From NCBI GenBank assembly GCA_020072585.1, contig JAIQGL010000017.1:186001-250000 (forward strand): a stretch of 64,000 nt of DNA, given 5' to 3'. Each line of letters starts with the position of its first letter. The first letter of the stretch is position 1. Shown here in pieces: positions 1 through 9,797 of the stretch. Under the pieces are notes generated by a model, which was not told the DNA's origin, ran no database searches, and was given only the letters and a program-made list of their open reading frames with translations. This stretch comes from Terriglobia bacterium. Its GTDB lineage: Bacteria > Acidobacteriota > Terriglobia > Terriglobales > Acidobacteriaceae. The position numbers were made by a program, and so were the translations under genes.

Positions 1-508
1 CCGACTTCAAGTAATAGCGCAAGTACCAGTCCTGGTAAGAGCGCAGTTCCGCCAGGCTGTGCCGGCCAGAGGAATCGACCAGCGCGTATTGGAAAATCCA
101 GCCCAGCCCGGTGGCGTCAGGACCGAGCTCCGTCTTTACTCCCTGCGGCAGATTGGACAGCACGCCCGACAAATATTCCAGCGTGCGCGAGCGGGCCCAG
201 TAAATGTCCGTGCCGTCTTCGAAAATCACGTAGACATAGGAGTAGCCGAAATCGGAGAAGCCACGCACCGCCTTGACGTGCGGCGCGCCCAGCATGGCGC
301 TGACGATGGGATAGGTCACCTGGTCTTCGACGATGTCGGGGCTGCGGTCCCAGCGCGAATAGACGATCACCTGGGTGTCGCTCAAATCGGGGATGGCATC
401 CAGCGCCGCATGCTTCATGGACCACCAACCCGCCAAGCAGGCCGCCGCCACCGCGGCAAAGATCAGGAACTTGTTCTTGACTGAGAAATCAATGACCCGG
501 TTAACCAC
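1..508 (-). CDS. cusA: Heavy-metal efflux RND pump, CusA/CzcA type (N-terminal part)
   Basis: Only the first 169 residues lie in the window; the rest is beyond the left edge. The translation begins MVNRVIDFSVKNKFLIF, continues with one hydrophobic helix (about residues 10-30), then DAIPDLSDTQVIVYSRW and the porter-domain start (GFSDFGYSYVYVIFEDGTD). These are hallmarks of the heavy-metal RND (HME-RND) family, inner-membrane proton-driven pumps for Cu+/Ag+ or Zn/Co/Cd. The GTG start overlaps the last 8 bases of the adaptor gene, so the two are translationally coupled. Metal specificity cannot be read from this fragment because the methionine ligands lie further on. Copper is suggested only by the nearby multicopper oxidase. 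Confidence 0.88.
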   Translation of the reverse strand, partial: MVNRVIDFSVKNKFLIFAAVAAACLAGWWSMKHAALDAIPDLSDTQVIVYSRWDRSPDIVEDQVTYPIVSAMLGAPHVKAVRGFSDFGYSYVYVIFEDGTDIYWARSRTLEYLSGVLSNLPQGVKTELGPDATGLGWIFQYALVDSSGRHSLAELRSYQDWYLRYYLKS

Positions 509-1928
509 GATTCCCCCCGCGATCGGGGGGTTTACGGGCTCCGGTTGCAGACGAGGGCGGATCTTTGCTCTCAATTCGCGGACTATCCGGCCGCTGCCCA
601 CTGGGTGCCGTCTTAGCGTTGCGGGAGGGCTGTTCGGGATCGATGGCCGGCGCATACATGGCCGCCGCCTCTTTCAAGCGGCTCTCTGAGTTGATAAGAA
701 AATTGCCGGAAACCACAATACGCTCTCCAGGCTCCAATCCCTTGACGATCTCCACCCGATCATCGAAGCGCCGCCCCGTTTCCACCAGGCGGGGCGCGAA
801 CAATCCCTCGCCGCGTTCCACGAAAACGGTCTTCTTCAGCCCGGAATCAACAACTGCGGTCACGGGAACCACCATGGCGCGGGAAAATGCGACCGGCAGT
901 TGCACATCAACAAACATGTCGGGCCGGAGAACGTAGCCAGGGTTATCCACCTCAAGCCGCACCTTCAGGGTTCGTGAAGCGGCATCGAACTGTGGCAGCA
1001 CATCGCTGACTCGGCCAGCAAGGGTCTTTCCCTGGTCGGGGAGGGACACCGTCACCCGCGTCCCGGGATGAAGATATTGGGACTCATTCTCGAAAACGTC
1101 TGCCAGGACCCAGACCCGGCGCAGGTCGGCGATGCGATACCACTCCGTGTCGCGCTCGAACTTCTGGCCGGGCGAGACGTTGCGGGCAAGCACGAAGCCA
1201 TCGACGGGCGCCACGATCTTGATGCTATCCGGGAACTGGCGCGTGCGCTTGATCTCCTCCATCTGAAGAACGGACATCCCCAGGTTCTGCAGTTGCTGGG
1301 TGCGCTGCTGGATGTTCGCGTTCGCGGAGGGGAGAGACTGGCCTTCCACCGAGCCTTCCACCGCACTTTTCTTGAAACGGTCCTCAGCGCCGAGGTTGAG
1401 GATGTACGTCTGAATTGTCATCGCAGCCATCGGTGAGGAAAACGTGGCAAGCGTCTGGTCTTTTTTGACCAGGCTGCCTGTTGTGGCCGTGGATACATCT
1501 TGAATGTAACCGTCGATTCCCGCGTTGAGCTTGTAGATACTTACTTCGTCGGGAGTGACCCGGCCAAACAGGCGCAGCTTGTATGTGCCGGAGGATTCCT
1601 CGACCGGACTCACCCGCACGCCGAAAAGCTGCTGCTTCGCCGGATCAATCCGCACCGCGCCGGGAGCCAGCGATGACGGACGGTTCCCAGCGTCTGCGGT
1701 CGCCAGTGCGCCACCGGCATAGACAGGTTCCAGTTGCATTCCGCAATCAGGCGCGATGCCAGGCTTGTCAGACTTGTACGCCGGGTGCATGGGGTCAACG
1801 TAATAGAGGATCTTCGGGGCGCTGGCGCGAGTGCTGGCGGATGTCTTGTGCTGGTTGTACCAGGAACCGGCAAGGAATGTTCCGGCAGCGAATAAGGACA
1901 GCAGCAACACGTAAATGATTTTTTTCAC
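501..1928 (-). CDS. cusB: Periplasmic adaptor of heavy-metal RND efflux, CusB type
   Basis: About 475 residues. It is the membrane-fusion protein that links the RND pump to an outer-membrane channel and can hand over metal. I chose the GTG at 1928 because GGGAGGG lies just upstream and the protein then opens with a signal/anchor helix (KKIIYVLLLSLFAAG). Residues about 35-65 hold a heavy-metal-binding segment (YYVDPMHPAYKSDKPGIAPDCGM), as in CusB proteins with an HMBD domain. Barrel-sandwich and beta-barrel domains follow (VDGFVLARNVSPGQ, GTRVTVSLPDQGKTLAGRV). The gene overlaps cusA by 8 bases. No outer-membrane factor gene (cusC) is visible here. Confidence 0.9.
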   Translation of the reverse strand: MKKIIYVLLLSLFAAGTFLAGSWYNQHKTSASTRASAPKILYYVDPMHPAYKSDKPGIAPDCGMQLEPVYAGGALATADAGNRPSSLAPGAVRIDPAKQQLFGVRVSPVEESSGTYKLRLFGRVTPDEVSIYKLNAGIDGYIQDVSTATTGSLVKKDQTLATFSSPMAAMTIQTYILNLGAEDRFKKSAVEGSVEGQSLPSANANIQQRTQQLQNLGMSVLQMEEIKRTRQFPDSIKIVAPVDGFVLARNVSPGQKFERDTEWYRIADLRRVWVLADVFENESQYLHPGTRVTVSLPDQGKTLAGRVSDVLPQFDAASRTLKVRLEVDNPGYVLRPDMFVDVQLPVAFSRAMVVPVTAVVDSGLKKTVFVERGEGLFAPRLVETGRRFDDRVEIVKGLEPGERIVVSGNFLINSESRLKEAAAMYAPAIDPEQPSRNAKTAPSGQRPDSPRIESKDPPSSATGARKPPDRGGNRG

Positions 1929-2034
1929 AGCAGCCCTCCCGGAGCAGTTCAAAAAGCAGCTAGGCTGAGAGCCCAGGGTCATCAGGTCATTTCGGCCTTG
2001 TGCATCTCTCCGTCGAAGATTCTTGTTGTCTTGA

Positions 2035-2071
2035 CTCAGGTACTCCGGCAGCGAATGCCGGAGTACCTGAG
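2035..2071. repeat. Perfect 16-bp stem hairpin between MCO and cusB
   Basis: Arms 2035-2050 and 2056-2071 are exact reverse complements around a 5-base loop (GCGAA). Neither strand has a U-run after the stem, so it does not look like a simple intrinsic terminator. It could be an mRNA-stabilising or processing hairpin in the MCO-cusB transcript, or a REP-like element. Confidence 0.75.
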
Positions 2072-2097
2072 AAACTACCTGACTGGCTTTCAAGCGT

Positions 2098-2115
2098 CAG
2101 TGATTTAAATCACTG
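2098..2115. promoter_or_regulatory. 18-bp perfect palindrome upstream of cusB
   Basis: CAGTGATTTAAATCACTG is perfectly self-complementary and ends 3 bases past the multicopper oxidase stop codon (TGA at 2121-2119), about 170 bases upstream of the cusB start. A dimeric regulator operator for the efflux genes is possible; a hairpin at the end of the MCO transcript is the alternative. I cannot assign a regulator. Confidence 0.45.
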
Positions 2116-2118
2116 CCA

Positions 2119-4305
2119 TCAAGGCAAGATGGACCACCCAAACATCATGTTGTGATCCTCGTGTGCCAGGTTGTGGCAGTGAGCCACATAGTTACCCGCA
2201 AACGTCCTGAAGCGGCGGAAGAAGGTCACCGACTCGGATGGATCGAGCGCAACCACATCCTCCTTGCCGGTGTCTTCTGGATGAGGGTTGGTGCTGCCGA
2301 CGCGCGAAAGCACCGTATGCTCTTCCTGGTGCATGTGCATCGGATGCACCCAGCCACCGCCTCCGTTCGCGGTAGTCCACACCTCGCCGTCACCACTGCG
2401 GCTCGGAAGAGCCAGTGGCGTGGTGGGGTTGAACTCCAGGCCGTTGATGATCCATTGAGTTTCCCCGCCGGCCGTACCGCTACGCTCCAATGTGAACGTC
2501 CGCTGTGGCAGCGATGTTTTGTTTTTGGGCAGAACCGGCATGGGGCGCAGGTTCTTGGGAACCACACTCACGTCCGTCTCCGGCGGAGCGCCACCGATAA
2601 CAATCTTCATGATCGGCACCTTGTAGGTCGGAATGACTCCCGGAGCATTGAAGTTCGGTTTGCGTCCGTCGGGCATCTCCAGGACGTTCACCAGGTAGAG
2701 CACGTCCCCAGGCGAGGTCGGAGTCCCGTCCAGATACTTGGTGAAGTCAACGACCACCTCTCTCCGTTTTGCCGGCCAGATCTGGAAGGAATCACGCGTA
2801 ATCGGCTTGGGCAGCAATCCGCCTTCGGCGGCGATCTGAGTGAACTGATGGCACTGTTGGCCATCCGGGATCTGGTACTGCCCCTGCGTGCCGGGGGCCG
2901 CGGTCGGAGTGCCGCGCATGAGCATGAGTTCATAGATACGCGACACTGAGGCGCCCAGGAAACGGAAGCGATACTTCCTGCGGTAGACGTTGAGCACCGG
3001 GAAAGCCGTTCCGTTCACCGTGAAGATGTCTCCCACAAAGCCATGGTTCGGGAAGTGGCGGAAATAGAGCTGGCCCCACCATTCGGGGTGGAGCTCGCCC
3101 AGTCCGTTGTGGAAGTCCTGATGCTGCGTGACCCCATCATCGAGGCAGCAATCGTACAGAGCCATGGGAATGTCGTAATCGACATTGAAGGTCTGCCCCG
3201 TCGGGTCAGCCGGATCAATCCGTTTGCGGCCGGGTAGCCCGAGGCCGCTCCTTTGGGTCTCGTCGCCTGGATCCAGGACCGGGTCGTAAATGGGATAGAG
3301 ACCGACCATGCCTTTGTAAACGTTGGCGCCGGTGTGGTGCATGCGGTGGTCGTGAAACCAGAGGAAGGACTGCTTCTCCGCTTCGTCGTTGCCTGCCGCA
3401 TAGTTGAGATAGAGGTTGTCCGTCCACTGCTCCGGTATGTACCCACCTTTGTTGTCCGTGAGATGGTGAGGCTGGCCATCGCTCTCCGGCGCTGTGTGGC
3501 CGTTGTGCAGGTGGGTAAGGAACGCCCAATCCGGCGCCCCGAAGTCCTGGCGATCACGACACAGGGGGTTCAAGTCCAGGTCGTTCTCGAAGCGTACGAG
3601 GTTGGGTTGCCCGTACATGGCGTTGATTCTGGGGCCGGGGAAAGTCCCGTTGAAGCCGTAAATTGTGCTGGAGGGCAGCGCCTGCGGGCCGGCGATCCCG
3701 GTTGGCGGGATCACAGGCAGGCCGCCGCTGGTAATGGGCTGTACCTGCGAACTGCTGAAAGAATGCGTTCCTACCTGTACCCTGATGTGGTAAAGCTTCG
3801 GGTTCGGCAGCGGGAAGCCGGGTACCCTGATGCCATTGGCGGTCCCTGATACTCCACTCCCGTCCGTCCATAGCTGGTGCGTCCCTGCGTCGGGAACGGC
3901 GGGTCCGGGCACTCCCGCTGTGCGACCCCGCGCTCCCAGTGCATCCTGCCGGCCCCGGAGCGGACTCGGCGGAAGAACGATGTTGCTCCCGAACGCCGAT
4001 GTCCGCACTCTCCATGCATCGGGAGCGTTCGGTGTCAGCGTGCCGTCAGGCTGCCGATACCCCGGCAGCATCGCAGACGGGATAGGAAGCGGATCGGTGA
4101 ACGGGCTCAGGATGAATGGACTGGTGGGAAAGACTTCGATCGGGCTGAGACCGGTGACAATGTCGATGTCCTGCGGCGTCTGATCTATGAAACCTGAACA
4201 TTGTTGGGCCCAAGTACGCCCGGGGACGAGCATGCCCGCCCCGCACAGCATACTCAACTTGATCAATTCTCTCCGGCTTAGTTTGGTAATGTCTAGTTTG
4301 CTCAT
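2119..4305 (-). CDS. Multicopper oxidase, Tat-exported (bilirubin oxidase/CotA-like)
   Basis: About 728 residues. The ATG at 4305 follows GGAGGAGAGACGAG. The N-terminus has a twin-arginine signal (SRRELIKLS) and an AQ cleavage end, so it should be exported folded. The copper-site motifs are visible: HLHNGH and WFHDHRMHHTG in the first half, HPMHMHQEEH at about 654, and HCHNLAHEDHNMM near the C-terminus (type 1 Cys about 710 with a following Met as likely axial ligand). Such enzymes oxidise metals (Cu+, Mn2+, Fe2+) or phenolics with O2. Sitting upstream of cusBA, a periplasmic cuprous or manganese oxidase role is plausible but inferred. It is longer than CotA (about 510 aa), with inserted loops between the cupredoxin domains. 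Confidence 0.9.
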   Translation of the reverse strand: MSKLDITKLSRRELIKLSMLCGAGMLVPGRTWAQQCSGFIDQTPQDIDIVTGLSPIEVFPTSPFILSPFTDPLPIPSAMLPGYRQPDGTLTPNAPDAWRVRTSAFGSNIVLPPSPLRGRQDALGARGRTAGVPGPAVPDAGTHQLWTDGSGVSGTANGIRVPGFPLPNPKLYHIRVQVGTHSFSSSQVQPITSGGLPVIPPTGIAGPQALPSSTIYGFNGTFPGPRINAMYGQPNLVRFENDLDLNPLCRDRQDFGAPDWAFLTHLHNGHTAPESDGQPHHLTDNKGGYIPEQWTDNLYLNYAAGNDEAEKQSFLWFHDHRMHHTGANVYKGMVGLYPIYDPVLDPGDETQRSGLGLPGRKRIDPADPTGQTFNVDYDIPMALYDCCLDDGVTQHQDFHNGLGELHPEWWGQLYFRHFPNHGFVGDIFTVNGTAFPVLNVYRRKYRFRFLGASVSRIYELMLMRGTPTAAPGTQGQYQIPDGQQCHQFTQIAAEGGLLPKPITRDSFQIWPAKRREVVVDFTKYLDGTPTSPGDVLYLVNVLEMPDGRKPNFNAPGVIPTYKVPIMKIVIGGAPPETDVSVVPKNLRPMPVLPKNKTSLPQRTFTLERSGTAGGETQWIINGLEFNPTTPLALPSRSGDGEVWTTANGGGGWVHPMHMHQEEHTVLSRVGSTNPHPEDTGKEDVVALDPSESVTFFRRFRTFAGNYVAHCHNLAHEDHNMMFGWSILP

Positions 4306-4387
4306 CTCGTCTCTCCTCCGCCTTCTAATCATTTCTGATTTTTAAGTTCACACCACTGATAGAAAAATGGGTTCAGCCCTTCTTTCC

Positions 4388-6705
4388 TCACAATGCCAAT
4401 GGGTTCAAGTTCAGAAAACGTTGCACGGGCGTTGTTGAGCCGCTCGTGCCCACTGCAGGGATCTCCACCAAGTTGTCGGTTCCGGCCGGGCTATCTCCGT
4501 TGGGGACGAACAGCTGAGGGTGGTCAAATGGCGCCTGCTGCAATCGCACACGGTCGTCCGTGAGGGCGAGCAGGAAAGCCACGAGGCTCTTACTCTGGTC
4601 CCCGCTCAACATCAGAGGCAAAATGGCCGGGGCTTTCGTCGCATTCGTCGCCGGGCCGAAGTCCCCGCCGGAGTCGTAGAACTCCACTACTTGCGCCAGA
4701 GTGGATTTCCCTCCATTGTGGAAATATGGGCCGTTCAGTTCCACGTTACGCAGGCCAGGCACCTTGAAGGTGCCGGCGACATCCGTGGCCTCCGTCGCCG
4801 TCAGGGCACCCGAGAGCAGCGGGAACCCCTGCGCATTCAGCAGAGTATTCGGGAACGTGGCGTTGCCAGCGCCGGTACAACCGAGCCCATTCCCCGGAAC
4901 CTGGAAGAGACCTGGCGACGACGCCTGAAAGAACTGGGTCCAGGACCAGGGGCCGAAAATGTCCGTTGCCCCCAAGCCGAGATCGTCCGCAGTCGGTCGG
5001 ACGCCGAGGTTGTACCAGCCTGTGTCATAGGTGGCTACCGGCAGCGGGATCGCCGGAGAAATTGGTGTCGACAACCCGCCCGGAAACGGAATGATCTCGT
5101 CGACTACGTTCACCGCATAGGTGCTGGGATCGAACGTGATCACATCGGTGCCGAGGGGCACCGGAGTCAGCGGCCCGGGTGGAGTCCAATCCAATTTCAT
5201 GAACATGCGCTCCATCCTCAGGTCGAAGCCGGCTTTCTTGAGCGCGACATCCCCAGCTTCGACTCCGCCGCCCGTCAAGTTCCTGACCGAGGCGCTAGTA
5301 GTCTCTGCGCCCACGTGACACCCGATACATCCCACTCCGAAACCGGCCGGAACCGGAAACGACGGCGGCGGCGACACCGGCCGTTCAAAGAGGGCAAGGC
5401 CATTGCAGGGTTGTCCGATACCAGCAGAGGCATGCCGGTGACAGGATCAAATGTGGTGGTGCTGAATACTCTGGTAAGCAGATACTGGTCCATGGGGCTG
5501 CTATCCGCCACCAAGGTCCCCTCGTAGAGCATGATGGAGAGCCCCCAGAAGAGGGCGAAGTTGTCTTCCATCATGTTGTAGCTGCCCACGGGCATTCTCT
5601 TGCTGTAATTCCACCACTTCGGCTGGAAAGCTTGCTGGATCAGTGAACGGTACGTGACCGTGAGCCCCTTGCCTGTAGTCGTATCTGCCAGGCTACCCAG
5701 TACGCTATCTGTGGGATCCACCTTCTGGAGCCCTAGCGGTTTGGCAAGCAGCAACTTGTGGCCGAGATCAGGGAAAGCGCGCCCGGCGGCCGACATCTCC
5801 ACGCCGTTAAGGGGCGGCCCCACCGCCTGCGATGCAGGACTCGCGTTCGGAATATGGATGTCAATCTGCACCGGGCTCCCTGTACTACCCAGCATCCAGA
5901 CGTGGGCTGTGCCATCCCTGTTCCCGAACGGATTCACGCCGTTGAATTCCGGCTGGGCCCGCCCGTTCCAGAATTGGCGGTGGTTGAAAACCGCGTTGAT
6001 GGCGGAGGGAGTGTTCTTCCCCGTCACTTGCCGCACATTCACGCCGCTCACGCTGAACACCGGGTCTGCCACCGATGAGGTCAACTCGGCCCCGGACTTG
6101 CTGAAACCCATGAACTGGCTTTTGCGGACACCCTGCGACCCGACGATATTGTCGACGTCCTTGGTCGGAAGAGTGGTGAACGGGAAATCATTTGAAATCA
6201 GGGTGTAGTTTGGCCCGTAGCCAAAGCCGTCCCACCCGCCATTGGCGCCGGGGTTAAGCTGGTTCCGGTCTCGCCCATCCACGCCGGCCTTGAAGTGGCA
6301 GGTGGCGCACGCCGTTTTGTTGTCGCTGCCTGCCTGCATCTCCCAAAACAGGGCCTTGCCCAACTGGATAGCAGCGGCTTGGTTGGCAATGTAATCTGTG
6401 AGATCGCCTCGCACGACGCCGACCGGGCCATTGGGAAGAACCGGATTGGCCACCGTCTTGAGCGATTGCAGAAGTAAACCCGGGAGAACCGGGGCAATGG
6501 GTACCGGACCAAAAGCCGTAGTGCAACTGTAAGTTTGCACCTGCGCTAGTGAGGGTTCAGGCATCAGCAACATAAATGTCAGGGCCACGGCTAGAATGGC
6601 GGGAAACGCCTTTCCTGATCTTGTGAATCGCGACCTGCCGAACAAGCGCGCCACCAGGAAACCGACGGGAACGAATCTGGGAGCTTGGCATCGTGAGTCT
6701 TGCAT
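4388..6705 (-). pseudogene. Di-heme cytochrome c peroxidase/MauG family, interrupted by a frameshift
   Basis: Two overlapping reading frames make one protein. The first (start ATG 6705 after AGGAGG) has a signal sequence ending in SLAQ, then GKALFWEMQAGSDNKTACATCH, the first c-type heme site (about 133-137). It runs out of the family at DNPAMALPSLNGRCRRRR. The second frame carries on with GLALFERP, then the second heme site GCIGCH, and later GTFKVPGLRNVELNGPYFHNG, typical of the C-terminal heme domain. The switch is at about 5400-5405 and is explained by one missing base. Family members are periplasmic peroxidases or MauG-like oxidases. It may be a true pseudogene, a sequencing error or, less likely, programmed frameshifting. 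Confidence 0.82.
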
Positions 6706-6806
6706 TGGGGGCCTCCTCCGCCTCCGGCGGCATGTTCAAAGTTCGATTTTCAAGTCCAGTGCGGTCGAAGAGCAGGTTCGTTCTTCGACCGCCTGGGGCT
6801 GTCTCA

Positions 6807-9797
6807 CTACCGGATGCGAGTGAGTACGGACGACGCCACGCCACCTTTCGATGACCGGGCACTGATGGAGACGACTCCGCACGGCGTTCGGTATTGGCCA
6901 CCCGCATTGCAGGCCGGCGCCGGGGCTCCGACCACATCAATGAGGTAGAGGCCGCCCGCACCGCCGGTGAAGAGGTTGCCGACACCTCCGTTCGCCGGGT
7001 CGGGGTCATACATCCAGAAGCCTGTTGCTGGGTTCTGCACACAGGGCGCAGCGGCGGTTTCGCAGCGGTAAGGCTGCAGGAAGATCTGGATGGTTGGGTC
7101 TATGGTGTTGTCCGTGACGTTGACGATCAACCGCTGCTTGTTGCTCCGGTACTCCGCCGCCGTGATACTGAAAACATCGGTGACGGTGACCGTCGTGGTT
7201 ATCGGCGCCGAAGCCACACCGGCCGAGTTGATGGCCGTAAGAGTCAGCGTTACGGTGGTGGGCACGGCCGGAGCGTTGAAGGATATGGTCGCCGAGGTTG
7301 GCCCCGAAGCAGTCACACACAAGTTTCCTTGGTTTGTTCCCAGGGCACAGCCGGCGGATGGGAACAGCAGAGTTCCCGCCGGAGTCTGCGTTACGGTGAA
7401 GGTGAGCGGCGTCAGCGCCGGCACGTTGGGATCAGAGCCGGTGACCAGCAGGCTCACATCTGAAGAATTCACGGGTATCGAGGTGGCCGCCACGGGATTA
7501 ACCACGGGAGGCGAAACCGCGTTGAGCGGATTGATGGTCACCGTGGTGGATACCGGCGCCGAGATAACGCCGATGGCATTGGTCGCGGTCACCGTAACCG
7601 TGATGGGGCTGTTGACGAGCACACCCGCAGGCGCGGTGTAGCTCACGGTGGCGCTGGTTGCCCCAGTGGGGCTGATCACTAGGTTGAGCAGAGCAGGCGC
7701 CCCGGTCTGGCTTACCGCCCAGGTGAGCGGCGTTGCCGCTGGCACGTTGGGATCAGAGCCGGTGACATTGAAAGAGCCTGTCAATCCGGTAATCACTGTC
7801 TGGTTGGCGATGGGATTCACGGTCGGAGCCGACGCTGGCGCGACAGTTACGGACGTGGTCGAACTCGAAGACCCGCCGCAATTGGTGGCTGTGAGCGTCA
7901 GGTTGAACACCGTCTGGACAGCTACCAGGGGCGCTGTGTAGTTGGTCACTGGCACGGTGGCATCAGAGAATGTTCCGCCAGTTGCCGTCCAGGCATAAGT
8001 GATCGGCGTTGTTCCGCTGGCGCTGCCGGTTAAGAGAATAGTTGCGCCAGAGTTAACTCCGTACGGGCCTCCGGCATTGGCGACTGCCGCCACGCAGACC
8101 ACGGTCGGAACAACGTTACTGGGCCAGGGATTGAGCTGCCCCACCAGCGTACCCGCCGATGAGCTATATCCGCCCTGGGCCAGGAAGGTGATGGTATTGA
8201 AGTTGTTCTCCGGGAACGGAGTGCCGGGAATGTTCTCCGGGAAGATGTACTCCAGAATAGGAGCATGATACTGGCCATAGACGATCCCATTGGCCGACCT
8301 GGGCGAAGCAGCGGTAAGGGGAGCAGTAAATGCGCCCTGGATGACCGCTCGCACCTCGCGCGGCGGCGGCAGGAAGCTGTCCGCGGCGTTCATCACGCAG
8401 TCCTTGACCGGTTTGGTTGGAATTGACCCGAACGGCAGGCACGGCGGACGGAAGCGCCAGCGGCCCCTAACTGCGCCCAGGCCATTCTCCGGGCCCGGAT
8501 CGACGCTGATCGTGCCAAAATCGCGGTCCGTGGCCGCTCCGGTGATCGCGTTGAAATCGATCCCATAGAGATGGATGATCCTCTGGTTCGCTCCAGTCGG
8601 ATCAGCGTCGGTGGTCATGCCTTCAAAGCGGCTTCGTACGGTCGCTTCGCCGGCGCCCACAACCGTCAGACCTCCAGTGCCGATGATGGTCACCTCAGTC
8701 GAAACGTAGGCTGGGTTGGTGCCGGGGAACGTATAGATGGCGGTGTTGTTGCTAATCGTGTGGGCCGAGATATAAGTCGCAGCTCTTCCAGCCGCCGGCC
8801 AGGGCCCAGCGGTCGGGCCTCCACCCGGACAGCCGGTCATGGCGCAATCCTGCACCAGCGTTCCCGCGAAGGTTACGATGTCGCCAACTTCGAAGGGCGC
8901 CTGGATGCTTGGATCAGGTGCGCCGCCCCCCGGAGGAAGCGTTGTGAAGTAGGTGCATGGGACGCCAGGCGTAGTTGGGGAGAAGCACGCTACTCCTGGA
9001 TTTCCTACTATGGGCCTCTGGGTTTTAGGACACCGAGGATCGTCCGGGTTGCCGGCAATGTTCGGATCGGCCACCACGCGTGGCATGCACATGGGAAAGC
9101 CGGTGGCGGATGCGATCGTCGGATTGTCCTGGTCCACCTGGAAGCGCGCGTCCGGAGTTTGTCCCCGGCTATATCGTCCGGTGCCCAGCGCGACATCTCC
9201 AGCAGCGGTAATGATCGGATCGTTAATTTGCACCCGCGCGCCGCTGGCGCAATTGCCCATCACGCCTCCCACGCGCATTTCGCCATTCGCGTAGTTGATG
9301 CAGTTGATGTGTCCCATGCCCGAGTTGAGGGCATGCTGGGAAATAAAGATAAGCCCGGCAATGTACACGTCAGCGCCACCCGCGCCGCCCAGCACGCGGT
9401 TGCCGATCACGTGCGCTTCATAGGTGGTCAGAGGGGCCGGAACGTCTTCTAGAGCCATGCCCGTAGCCACCCCGGTGTAGGGCGCTGGCGCAAGGGCAAA
9501 AAGTTCCTGCCAAGTGAGGGCGTTGGCAGGCAGGATCACAATGGTTTCCGAAGGCACGGTGATCAAGTGGCCGTTCACGGCGATGAAGCCGCCCTGGTGC
9601 GCGCCTGAACCGTTGCCGCTGCCGGGTCCGCCCAGCGTGGCTGTCTGAATAAAGCCGGTGATGTCAAACTGTGACGATGGGGGGACCGGCAGTTGGCCCC
9701 AGGCGCTGGCCGAAATGGCCAATAGACAGAGCAACAGCACGACTGCAAAGCGGTTTGTCCGGAAGATACTTGTCCGGAAGATACTTGTGAAACTCAT
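6807..9797 (-). CDS. Large secreted protein with Ig/cadherin-like repeats
   Basis: About 996 residues. The ATG at 9797 is preceded by AGGAG and gives a signal peptide (RFAVVLLLCLLAISASAWGQ). An N-terminal region of about 600 residues, rich in Gly/Pro and paired Cys, has no family I recognise. From about 620 on come PKD/Ig-like modules, including near-repeats with the phrase VTGSDPNVPA followed by PLTWAVSQT or PLTFTVTQT. It is probably extracellular or surface-bound. A 15-bp tandem duplication in the signal-peptide region gives SIFRTSIFRT. It is the first gene of the minus-strand run leading to the peroxidase, oxidase and Cus genes, so it may be the structural part of that exported redox cluster. 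Function unknown. Confidence 0.75.
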   Translation of the reverse strand: MSFTSIFRTSIFRTNRFAVVLLLCLLAISASAWGQLPVPPSSQFDITGFIQTATLGGPGSGNGSGAHQGGFIAVNGHLITVPSETIVILPANALTWQELFALAPAPYTGVATGMALEDVPAPLTTYEAHVIGNRVLGGAGGADVYIAGLIFISQHALNSGMGHINCINYANGEMRVGGVMGNCASGARVQINDPIITAAGDVALGTGRYSRGQTPDARFQVDQDNPTIASATGFPMCMPRVVADPNIAGNPDDPRCPKTQRPIVGNPGVACFSPTTPGVPCTYFTTLPPGGGAPDPSIQAPFEVGDIVTFAGTLVQDCAMTGCPGGGPTAGPWPAAGRAATYISAHTISNNTAIYTFPGTNPAYVSTEVTIIGTGGLTVVGAGEATVRSRFEGMTTDADPTGANQRIIHLYGIDFNAITGAATDRDFGTISVDPGPENGLGAVRGRWRFRPPCLPFGSIPTKPVKDCVMNAADSFLPPPREVRAVIQGAFTAPLTAASPRSANGIVYGQYHAPILEYIFPENIPGTPFPENNFNTITFLAQGGYSSSAGTLVGQLNPWPSNVVPTVVCVAAVANAGGPYGVNSGATILLTGSASGTTPITYAWTATGGTFSDATVPVTNYTAPLVAVQTVFNLTLTATNCGGSSSSTTSVTVAPASAPTVNPIANQTVITGLTGSFNVTGSDPNVPAATPLTWAVSQTGAPALLNLVISPTGATSATVSYTAPAGVLVNSPITVTVTATNAIGVISAPVSTTVTINPLNAVSPPVVNPVAATSIPVNSSDVSLLVTGSDPNVPALTPLTFTVTQTPAGTLLFPSAGCALGTNQGNLCVTASGPTSATISFNAPAVPTTVTLTLTAINSAGVASAPITTTVTVTDVFSITAAEYRSNKQRLIVNVTDNTIDPTIQIFLQPYRCETAAAPCVQNPATGFWMYDPDPANGGVGNLFTGGAGGLYLIDVVGAPAPACNAGGQYRTPCGVVSISARSSKGGVASSVLTRIR

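Noticed and set aside
4520-5527. Plus-strand 335-aa frame opposite the peroxidase
   Set aside because: It mirrors the peroxidase codons and has no recognisable protein features.
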